From the NCBI GenBank assembly GCA_029721435.1, contig CM056573.1, positions 70,994,001 to 71,058,000 of the forward strand: 64,000 nucleotides of DNA. Direction: 5' to 3'. The position numbers and the translations under genes are program-made. This stretch comes from Gymnothorax reevesii. Lineage: Eukaryota > Chordata > Actinopteri > Anguilliformes > Muraenidae. The notes below the pieces were generated by a model. That model ran no database searches, was not told where the DNA came from, and was given only the letters and a program-made list of their open reading frames with translations. Shown piece by piece: positions 1 to 6,359 of this stretch. Numbering within the stretch: position 1 is the stretch's first letter; each line of letters opens with the position of its first letter.

Positions 1-25
1 AGAATGTAAATGGACTATATAGGGG

Positions 26-45
26 CTGACTATGGAGCTAGTCAG
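26..45. other. Leader hairpin 1 (7-bp perfect arms)
   Basis: CTGACTA at 26-32 pairs with TAGTCAG at 39-45 around a 6-base loop. It is intact in most units. In U17 and U18 the left arm reads CTGAGTA, which breaks one pair without compensation, so conservation of the fold is not supported. Confidence 0.5.
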
Positions 46-132
46 ATTGGCAGCTCAAAGCACTTGACAGTAGCCTAATACCTCACGTATGCCCATTTAT
101 GCAACACATTCATACACTGACGGCTACGCAAG

Positions 133-159
133 GCAGTCAACTGCATCTTGGTTGACTGC
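133..159. other. Leader hairpin 2 (9-bp perfect arms)
   Basis: GCAGTCAAC at 133-141 is the exact reverse complement of GTTGACTGC at 151-159, with a 9-base loop. It is present in nearly every unit; U7 changes only the loop (TGTATCTTG). It may be a remnant of a transposon sub-terminal inverted repeat or chance. No function can be assigned. Confidence 0.55.
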
Positions 160-192
160 ATTTTGTTACTTTTAGAATGGTGTGCAGGCGCA

Positions 193-200
193 TATATAAG
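193..200 (+). promoter_or_regulatory. TATA-like box (TATATAAG)
   Basis: TATATAAG occurs once per unit at this position, 13 bases before a perfect CRE palindrome. The match to the RNA polymerase II TATA consensus is good, but no start site is visible and the motif lies inside the recurring 134-codon open frame. This could be the relic promoter of an old transposon. Treat as a candidate only. Confidence 0.3.
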
Positions 201-213
201 CCAGTTGCTGTCA

Positions 214-221
214 TGACGTCA
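214..221. promoter_or_regulatory. Perfect CRE palindrome, site 1
   Basis: TGACGTCA is the full consensus binding site of CREB/ATF-type bZIP factors. It is found in every unit at the same offset, including the partial U21, except U19, where it reads TGAGGTCA (near 57597). Sequence match is certain; binding is inference. Confidence 0.6.
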
Positions 222-228
222 GAATCAA

Positions 229-249
229 TTTGTTCTCCCATTTTGCAGG
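229..249 (+). other. Candidate splice acceptor
   Basis: A pyrimidine-rich stretch runs into TTTTGCAG followed by G, a good match to a 3' splice site, with the AG at 247-248. A GTAAGT donor-like hexamer lies downstream at 354-359. If the upstream piece was once transcribed, an exon could begin at 249 and join the piggyBac-like acidic segment. No partner exon is identifiable, so this is weak. Confidence 0.25.
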
Positions 250-581
250 TAGAAATTGTGATTGTCACAGAGCTGTTCTTCTATTCATTTAGTTTATTTA
301 GTAAGCTGGTTAGGATACCAGAAAAAGAAATTAATCAGAGGAAATGGATGAATGTAAGTCAGGCTTTGGCAAAGCTTCAGGACATGAGTTCTTGTGAGTC
401 AGATGGAGAAGAAATATCAGGGCTCAGTGATGCTTCTAGGTCTAGTGAATCCGACTCCGATTTTGAAACTGAATGCGATCGTGAGCCACACGGTAAAGGT
501 ATCACAGCTGCTGGGCAAACTAAGCCTTTGATGCCAGGAAGTTCACCAAAACTGGATATTTATTCACGTCATAACGCTTAG

Positions 582-856
582 GTTTCACAGCATAATTTCA
601 AGTCCAAATACTTTGAAACATTTAAAATTAGCCACAATAGCCAACAAATTGAAGCTTTAAAGCTCTGACCTCTATACTATTTAATCAATGAAGAATCTTA
701 GCAAAACACCATTTATTGTCCTCTGAATTCTGAAAGTACTTTGAAATGCTTTCACTGAGGCAACACCTCACAGCTTAAAAGTATTACAAAGAGTGGTGCA
801 TTTTTGTCAATAAAGAGGATGCAGCCATATTTCCACGTCATCCATGCCATGATGAA
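582..856. other. Unassigned AT-rich stretch with AATAAA
   Basis: No recognisable coding or mobile-element sequence. It follows the stop of the acidic open frame and runs to the SINE. An AATAAA at 809-814 matches the polyadenylation hexamer on the + strand, about 230 bases past that stop. Whether it is used is unknown. Units differ here by only a few bases (for example CTACAC versus CTATAC near 675). Confidence 0.5.
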
Positions 857-1190
857 GGGAGACGCAGTAGCGCAGTGGAGAGCATGGGCTAGACTTGGGA
901 TGGAAAGATTCTGTGTTCCAGTCCTTGCCTTAGCCTGTGCAAAGTGTTCTCAGGCAAAACTCTTCACTTCCACACTGCCTCACTCTACCCAGGTGTACAA
1001 ATGGGTCCCAGCAAAATTGTCAGGGAAACTTGACTGAGAGCAGTGGGAGAACCCGAGTTGGACTAGTGTCCCATCGAGGGGGTTTAGCAATACTCCTATT
1101 TGCTTCATGTCACAGAAACCAGGGTTAAACACAGGCCTGGTGGGCCTCCAGCTATGACCTCCACGCCTGGTTAGAAATAGTCTTTATTCC
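857..1190 (+). mobile_element. tRNA-derived SINE, head and body
   Basis: The head has a pol III A-box match (TAGCGCAGTGG, 868-878) and, 35 bases on, a degraded B box (TGTTCCAGTCC, 914-924, against GGTTCRANTCC). In U19 the B box reads TGTTCAAGTCC (58295-58305), closer to consensus. The body (about 976-1180) contains segments such as CTCTACCCAGGTGTACAAAT and GTGTCCCATCGAGGGGG. I recognise these from memory as typical of fish SINE bodies, but I cannot name the family. No flanking target-site duplication is clear. The copy is old and moves only with the macrosatellite. Confidence 0.65.
868..924 (+). promoter_or_regulatory. Degenerate pol III internal promoter (A and B boxes)
   Basis: A box at 868-878 and B box at 914-924, starts 46 bases apart, within the range seen in tRNA genes and tRNA-derived SINEs. 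The B box has C where the consensus needs a purine, in every unit except U19. Transcription by pol III is probably weak or absent in the common version. Confidence 0.5.
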
Positions 1191-1194
1191 GTCT

Positions 1195-1206
1195 GAGCAG
1201 CTGCTC
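1195..1206. other. 12-bp perfect palindrome GAGCAGCTGCTC
   Basis: Self-complementary 12-mer with a central CAGCTG E-box, at the junction between the SINE body and the RTE-like tail. U10 keeps it despite a change in the preceding base. No role assigned. Confidence 0.4.
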
Positions 1207-1220
1207 ATTTTGAAAACAAG

Positions 1221-1383
1221 AAGGGCACTTGGTAGAGCTCATACCTCCGCCAAGCCCACATGTAAGTATTATTGGTTCTGGATCCAGGAGAGTATCATCC
1301 AGACCAACAACAGCTGTGATTAGTTCCTCTTTTAGGGCAGATTCTATTCAGTGCTGAAATTTTCTGAAAATCTGTTCATTACA
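1221..1383 (+). mobile_element. RTE-type LINE-like 3' tail
   Basis: Segments GCACTTGGTAGAGCTCATAC, CTCCGCCAAG, TTCTGGATCCAG, TAGTTCCTCTTTTAGGGCAG and GAAATTTTCTGAAAATCTGT resemble, in order, the 3' end of RTE-clade LINEs of vertebrates. Those tails usually end in a phrase of the form 'gaaaatttcatgaaaatctgtccat'. A SINE body joined to a LINE tail is the classic arrangement that lets the partner LINE mobilise the SINE, so 857-1383 may be one composite element. It could also be a separate LINE fragment inserted next to the SINE. Recognition is by eye. Confidence 0.45.
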
Positions 1384-1703
1384 TAAGGACATACCGAATT
1401 GTTCCGAATAAAAGACGATTCTGGATATGAGACTACTCCCCTTTCTCAAGTCATATTTTGGAAAAAATAGGGTTTTGATGACAAAATCTTGCACTAAAGA
1501 ATCATAATCATCGCAAAAATTTCTTTGAAAATACTGATAAAACAAACTGAAAGAAAAACCAATATAAAAGATTGCAGGCTGTTGTTTTGCGCCATCTATT
1601 GTTGTGAACATGTATTGAGTATAGACTATAAAACGCACACACAGGATGACTGTTATTGTTAGAAGCCTAGTCCACGGAAAATACGACGACCCCATTTCTC
1701 CGC
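1384..1703. other. Unassigned AT-rich stretch
   Basis: Contains no gene or element I recognise. The reverse strand is open for 83 codons in most units (115 in U1 because the 7-base TTTTAGT near 1483 is missing there). That frame has no domain and U19 lacks it. The TTTTAGT difference is the only indel. Confidence 0.4.
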
Positions 1704-2142
1704 TGTGACGTGTCTTTAATGGAACGGCGGAGGCGTCAAAGATAAAACAGGGTCACTTGAGCAAAAAGAGAGGAAATAGTAAACATGCCCGATGGACGAG
1801 AGATGCTAATTTACTGAGATTCCGCAGAGAAGTCACTGTTATGTCAAAGACGCAGAGTGCATCGTATGCCTGTTCCGTGGATATGTAAAAAGCACCGTTG
1901 CCATAAACATATCTCCCCAGCGGGCCACAGTACGAAGTAGATTCCCAGTCCGTCGTGGAAACATATACTGGTGTACGTGCGATTAGGTAGTGATTGTTTT
2001 TAAATTTCATTTGACACACTCTTTTTACTTGAACAAAAGATTGACCGCGATTCCGTACCATGCTTTCTGTTAACGTTCTGACAAAATGTGGCAGCCCTCC
2101 ATGCTTAGGGTCGGGCGTGTAAAGTCACCGAACAGGCCTTGT
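1704..2142 (+). repeat. Nested direct repeat, copy A (~439 bp)
   Basis: Begins at TGTGACGTGTCTT and aligns along its whole length with copy B. Anchors in common order include GGGTCACTTGAGCA, AGTAAACA.GCCCGATGGA, AGAGTGCATCG, AGCACCGTTGC, GTACGTGCGATT, CATGCTTTCTGTT and GACAAAATGTG. Divergence from B is far higher than between the same copy in different array units. The nested duplication therefore predates the array amplification. In U2-U20 copy A is 10 bases longer from a TTTCATTTGA micro-duplication. Confidence 0.85.
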
Positions 2143-2230
2143 GGTGACGTGTCTTAAATGGAACACTCGAGGCGTCATAAATCAGACCGGGTCACTTGAG
2201 CAGAAGAAAACAAAGGAGTAAACAAGCCCG

Positions 2231-2443
2231 ATGGATGAGAGGTTCGAATTCTCTTGGATTCTGCTGAGAAGTCGCTTTGACGTCAAAGAGCCAGAGTGCA
2301 TCGAATGTTCATTTTGTTGCTATAACAACAGCACCGTTGCTATAAACAACTCTGCCCAGGGAGCCGACGGAAGAATGCTGATTCTCAGTCCGTGTCCAAT
2401 GCTCATGGAAAGATGTCCAGGAGTACGTGCGATTTGGCAGTGA
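2231..2443 (+). pseudogene. 70-codon open frame in nested copy B
   Basis: Starts MDERFEFSW and is Cys-rich in the middle (ECIECSFCC). It stays open in all twenty complete units with very few changes (U6 Cys-to-Arg, U20 Val-to-Glu). The matching segment of copy A starts MDERC but has a TAA at codon 6 in every unit except U19. I recognise no family. Codon comparison with U19 copy A gives 15 changed residues against 6 silent differences in the first 39 codons, which does not argue for selection. It is probably a relic or chance frame. Confidence 0.25.
2275..2288. promoter_or_regulatory. 14-bp palindrome containing CRE site 2
   Basis: CTTTGACGTCAAAG is fully self-complementary and centres on TGACGTCA (2278-2285). 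It is present in copy B of every complete unit and absent from copy A. Together with site 1 it gives two perfect CREs per unit. Confidence 0.6.
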
Positions 2444-2481
2444 TTTTATTTTTATGAAATTAGATTTTAATTGACTCACTC

Positions 2482-2505
2482 TTTGTTTAAACAAAAAAAA
2501 AAAAA
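2482..2505. repeat. Palindrome TTTGTTTAAACAAA running into a variable poly-A
   Basis: The 14-bp palindrome (2482-2495) is followed by the remaining A of a tract counted from 2493. Tract length by unit U1 to U20 is 13, 15, 19, 16, 14, 14, 12, 12, then 9 in each of U9-U14 (interrupted by CAA), then 20, 11, 12, 15, 12, 12. U7 and U8 carry TTGTTGAAAC, which breaks the palindrome. This tract explains most unit-length variation. Confidence 0.85.
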
Positions 2506-2603
2506 TGTGCGATTCAGTAGCATGCTTTCTGTTTACGTATTGACAAAATGTGCCTGCCCTCCACTTAGCCGTCGGGCTTGTCTTGTGACCAAACAGGCTC
2601 TGC

Positions 2604-2654
2604 TGTGACGTGACTTAAATGGATCAGCGGAGGTTTCAAATTCTCCGGCAGCTA
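2604..2654 (+). repeat. Nested direct repeat, copy C (truncated, 51 bp)
   Basis: Starts TGTGACGTGACTTAAATGG, matching the first bases of copies A and B, and continues through GCGGAGG before stopping at the Tc1 terminal repeat. It shows the nested repeat once had at least a third copy, cut off by the Tc1 segment. Confidence 0.8.
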
Positions 2655-3090
2655 CAGGTCTCAAAAAAGTTGGGACAATTGTAAAAAGGGGCTTTAAAAG
2701 CATTGAATTTCTAAGAGAATCAGCTGAAAGAACATTTAGCAAGTAATTAAGTTAACTGTCATCTGCTGCGCAACATGATTACTTATAAAAGGGTTGTCAT
2801 TGAGAGGCTGAGTTTCTCAGAAGTAAAGATGGCCAGAAGCTCTCCCACCTGTGAAGGCTTGCATAAAAAAAAATGTTGAATACTTTGAAACACTGCTCCT
2901 CGACGTTAAATTGCAAAGGCATTGAAGGTCTCATCATCTTCAGTACATGACATCATCAAAAGATTCAGAGTAACTGGAAAAATCTCTGCCTGTAAGCGAC
3001 TAGGCCGAGACATTTACTGGATGCCCTTTATCTTTGGACCCTCAGATGCCACTGCATCACTCACCGGCATGATTCTTGGGATTCTGCAAT
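2655..3090 (+). pseudogene. Tc1-family transposon fragment: 5' terminal repeat and broken transposase N-terminus
   Basis: The fragment starts at a TA (2653-2654) with CAGGTCTCAAAAAAGTTGGG, a Tc1-type terminal repeat. A leader containing TGATTACTTATAAAAGG and GAGAGGCTGAGTTTCTCAGA precedes an ATG at 2829. The frame reads MARSSPTCEGLHKKKC then hits TGA, a second TGA and a TAA. Between and after them it gives IAKALKVSSSSVHDIIKRF and RVTGKISACKRLGR. These match the paired-like helix-turn-helix DNA-binding region and the GRPR-type linker of Tc1 transposases. A frameshift follows, after which another frame gives LDALYLWTLRCHCITHRHD. The catalytic DDE half and 3' terminal repeat are absent, so the element is dead. 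U5-U20 have an extra base (TACTTTAAAAACAC) adding a frameshift. Confidence 0.85.
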
Positions 3091-3170
3091 AATAGAGAAA
3101 GAAAAAACATCACTGATTATACCTAGAACTGCCACAAGGTCATTCTGACCTCCATTAGTCCCAGTGCAAA
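3091..3170. other. Unit-closing linker
   Basis: About 80 bases between the end of recognisable Tc1 sequence and the next unit start, including TTATACCTAGAACTGCCACA and CTGACCTCCATTAGTCCCAG. It belongs to no element I recognise and may hold the original junction of the tandem duplication. U16 and U17 share CTGAATATACC here. Confidence 0.5.
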
Positions 3171-6100
3171 AGAATGTAAATGGACTATATAGGGGCTGAC
3201 TATGGAGCTAGTCAGATTGGCAGCTCAAAGCACTTGACAGTAGCCTAATACCTCACGTATGCCCATTTATGCAACACATTCATACACTGACGGCTACGCA
3301 AGGCAGTCAACTGCATCTTGGTTGACTGCATTTTGTTACTTTTAGAATGGTGTGCAGGCGCATATATAAGCCAGTTGCTGTCATGACGTCAGAATCAATT
3401 TGTTCTCCCATTTTGCAGGTAGAAATTGTGATTGTCACAGAGCTGTTCTTCTATTCATTTAGTTTATTTAGTAAGCTGGTTAGGATACCAGAAAAAGAAA
3501 TTAATCAGAGGAAATGGATGAATGTAAGTCAGGCTTTGGCAAAGCTTCAGGACATGAGTTCTTGTGAGTCAGATGGAGAAGAAATATCAGGGCTCAGTGA
3601 TGCTTCTAGGTCTAGTGAATCCGACTCCGATTTTGAAACTGAATGCGATCGTGAGCCACACGGTAAAGGTATCACAGCTGCTGGGCAAACTAAGCCTTTG
3701 ATGCCAGGAAGGTCACCAAAACTGGATATTTATTCACGTCATAACGCTTAGGTTTCACAGCATAATTTCAAGTCCAAATACTTTGAAACATTTAAAATTA
3801 GCCACAATAGCCAACAAATTGAAGCTTTAAAGCTCTGACCTCTACACTATTTAATCAATGAAGAATCTTAGCAAAACACCATTTATTGTCCTCTGAATTC
3901 TGAAAGTACTTTGAAATGCTTTCACTGAGGCAACACCTCACAGCTTAAAAGTATTACAAAGAGTGATGCATTTTTGTCAATAAAGAGGATGCAGCCATAT
4001 TTCCACGTCATCCATGCCATGATGAAGGGAGACGCAGTAGCGCAGTGGAGAGCATGGGCTTGACTTGGGATGGAAAGATTCTGTGTTCCAGTCCTTGCCT
4101 TAGCCTGTGCAAAGTGTTCTCAGGCAAAACTCTTCACTTCCACACTGCCTCACTCTACCCAGGTGTACAAATGGGTCCCAGCAAAATTGTCAGGGAAACT
4201 TGACTGAGAGCAGTGGGAGAACCCGAGTTGGACTAGTGTCCCATCGAGGGGGTTTAGCAATACTCCTATTTGCTTCATGTCACAGAAACCAGGGTTAAAC
4301 ACAGGCCTGGTGGGCCTCCAGGCATGACCTCCACGCCTGGTTAGAAATAGTCTTTATTCCCTCTGAGCAGCTGCTCATTTTGAAAACAAGAAGGGCACTT
4401 GGTAGAGCTCATACCTCCGCCAAGCCCACATGTAAGTATTATTGGTTCTGGATCCAGGAGAATATCATCCAGACCAACAACAGCTGTGATTAGTTCCTCT
4501 TTTAGGGCAGATTCTATTCAGTGCTGAAATTTTCTGAAAATCTGTTCATTACATAAGGACATACCGAATTGTTCCGAATATAAGACGATTCTGGATATGA
4601 GACTACTCCCCTTTCTCAAGTCATATTTTGGAAAAAATAGGGTTTTGATGACAAAATCTTGTTTTAGTCACTAAAGAATAATAATCATTGCAAAAATTTC
4701 TTTGAAAATACTGATAAAACAAACTGAAAGAAAAACCAATATAAAAGATTGCAGGCTGTTGTTTTGCGCCATCTATTGTTGTGAACATGTATTGAGTATA
4801 GACTATAAAACGCACACACAGGATGACTGTTATTGTTAGAAGCCTAGTCCACGGAAAATACGACGACCCCATTTCTCCGCTGTGACGTGTCTTTAATGGA
4901 ACGGCGGAGGCGTCAAAGATAAAACAGGGTCACTTGAGCAAAAGGAGAGGAAATAGTAAACATGCCCGATGGACGAGAGATGCTAATTTACTGAGATTCC
5001 GCAGAGAAGTCACTGTTATGTCAAAGACGCAGAGTGCATCGTATGCCTGTTCCGTGGATATGTAAAAAGCACCGTTGCCATAAACATATCTCCCCAGCGG
5101 GCCACAGTACGAAGTAGATTCCCAGTCCGTCGTGGAAACATATACTGGTGTACGTGCGATTAGGTAGTGATTGTTTTTAAATTTCATTTGATTTCATTTG
5201 ACACACTCTTTTTACTTGAACAAAAGATTGACCGCGATTCCGTACCATGCTTTCTGTTAACGTTCTGACAAAATGTGGCAGCCCTCCATGCTTAGGGTCG
5301 GGCGTGTAAAGTCACCGAACAGGCCTTGTGGTGACGTGTCTTAAATGGAACACTCGAGGCGTCATAAATCAGACCGGGTCACTTGAGCAGAAGAAAACAA
5401 AGGAGTAAACAAGCCCGATGGATGAGAGGTTCGAATTCTCTTGGATTCTGCTGAGAAGTCGCTTTGACGTCAAAGAGCCAGAGTGCATCGAATGTTCATT
5501 TTGTTGCTATAACAACAGCACCGTTGCTATAAACAACTCTGCACAGGGAGCCGACGGAAGAATGCTGATTCTCAGTCCGTGTCCAATGCTCATGGAAAGA
5601 TGTCCAGGAGTACGTGCGATTTGGCAGTGATTTTATTTTTATGAAATTAGATTTTAATTGACTCACTCTTTGTTTAAACAAAAAAAAAAAAAAATGCGCG
5701 ATTCAGTAGCATGCTTTCTGTTTACGTATTGACAAAATGTGCCTGCCCTCCACTTAGCCGTCGGGCTTGTCTTGTGACCAAACAGGCTCTGCTGTGACGT
5801 GACTTAAATGGATCAGCGGAGGTTTCAAATTCTCCGGCAGCTACAGGTCTCAAAAAAGTTGGGACACTTGTAAAAAGGGGCTTTAAAAGCATTGAATTTC
5901 TAAGAGAATCAGCTGAAAGAACATTTAGCAAGTAATTAAGTTAACTGTCATCTGCTGCGCAACATGATTACTTATAAAAGGGTTGTCATTGAGAGGCTGA
6001 GTTTCTCAGAAGTAAAGATGGCCAGAAGCTCTCCCACCTGTGAAGGCTTGCATAAAAAAAAATGTTGAATACTTTGAAACACTGCTCCTCGACGTTAAAT

Positions 6101-6359
6101 TGCAAAGGCATTGAAGGTCTCATCATCTTCAGTACATGACATCATCAAAAGATTCAGAGTAACTGGAAAAATCTCTGCCTGTAAGCGACTAGGCCGAGAC
6201 ATTTACTGGATGCCCTTTATCTTTGGACCCTCAGATGCCACTGCATCACTCACCGGCATGATTCTTGGGATTCTGCAATAATAGAGAAAGAAAAAACATC
6301 ACTGATTATACCTAGAACTGCCACAAGGTCATTCTGACCTCCATTAGTCCCAGTGCAAA
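3171..6359 (+). repeat. Array unit U2
   Basis: 3189 bp. piggyBac-like frame 3347-3751, SINE from about 4027, nested repeat A from 4881, B from 5330, Tc1 remnant 5844-6279. Poly-A is 15. It shares CTACACTATTT, GAGAATATC and CCCTCTGAG variants with U3 only. The base G in GCAAAAGGAGAGG (near 4940) is otherwise seen only in U19. Confidence 0.98.

Larger units (their letters stand above)
177..581 (+). pseudogene. Recurring 134-codon open frame; C-terminal half resembles a piggyBac transposase N-terminus
   Basis: The frame is open in all twenty complete units. Residues 1-57 are unremarkable: hydrophobic and partly basic, including a run rich in Phe, Ile and Val around residues 25-45. From about residue 58 (MNVSQALAKLQDMSS) it becomes acidic and Ser-rich, with clusters such as CESDGEE and SSESDSDFE. 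An 'xxQALxxLQ' start followed by Asp/Glu/Ser clusters is typical of piggyBac-type transposase N-termini, which precede the DDE catalytic domain. That catalytic domain is absent: the frame stops at 581 and unrelated sequence follows. The start ATG is arbitrary, since a splice-acceptor-like site lies inside the frame. By hand count, differences among units are about 12 amino-acid-changing and 3 silent, which fits neutral drift. It could instead be a chance open frame; family assignment is by look only. Confidence 0.35.
2143..2603 (+). repeat. Nested direct repeat, copy B (461 bp)
   Basis: Second copy of the nested repeat, starting 439 bases after copy A in U1. It holds a perfect CRE palindrome (2275-2288), a 70-codon open frame (2231-2443) and a variable poly-A tract (2493-2505), which corresponds to ACAAAAGATTG in copy A. 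Copy A has lost the CRE (TTATGTCA). Confidence 0.85.
1..3170 (+). repeat. Array unit U1 (reference unit, 3170 bp)
   Basis: Shortest unit. It lacks a 7-base TTTTAGT near 1483 and one copy of the 10-base TTTCATTTGA near 2005, both present in U2-U20. It has TGCCCAGGGAG near 2355 and TGTGCG after the poly-A (13 A), as in U9-U14, but the old Tc1 subtype of U2-U4. It shares a TAG-creating base near 890 with U7 only. These mixed affinities mark it as a mosaic. All component positions below are given for this unit. Confidence 0.98.

Noticed and set aside
868..924. A functional tRNA gene
   Set aside because: A and B boxes are present but the sequence does not fold into a cloverleaf with paired acceptor ends, the B box is degraded, and SINE body follows directly. 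This is a tRNA-derived SINE.
937..1128. 63-codon + strand open frame (MQSVLRQNSS...) in every unit
   Set aside because: It lies inside the SINE body, which is non-coding in origin. Its identity between units reflects array youth. In U19 it lengthens by a one-base deletion.
1348..1695. Reverse-strand open frame of 83-115 codons starting MGSSYFPW in almost every unit
   Set aside because: It recurs only because units are near identical. Length changes with the 7-base indel, the frame is absent in U19, and the composition is AT-driven with no domain. It overlaps no recognisable element coding strand.
1753..2061. Reverse-strand open frame of 85-102 codons across nested copy A (MKFKNNHYL...)
   Set aside because: Antisense to the decayed MDER-type frame; lost in U5 and U6 through a single base change (ATTCTTAGTCC). 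No conserved equivalent in copy B.
2309..2494. Reverse-strand open frame of 61-87 codons starting upstream of the poly-A (poly-Phe start in some units)
   Set aside because: The Phe run is the poly-A read backwards, and its length and start vary with A count. It is the shadow of the copy B frame.
2533..2742. Reverse-strand 69-codon open frame (MLNVLSADS...) conserved in all units
   Set aside because: It crosses the junction between nested copy C and the Tc1 terminal repeat on the antisense strand, so it cannot descend from a single ancestral gene.
2655..3090. An active Tc1 transposon in the array
   Set aside because: Only the 5' terminal repeat and the DNA-binding N-terminus remain, with three in-frame stops and frameshifts. 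The catalytic half and the 3' repeat are missing.
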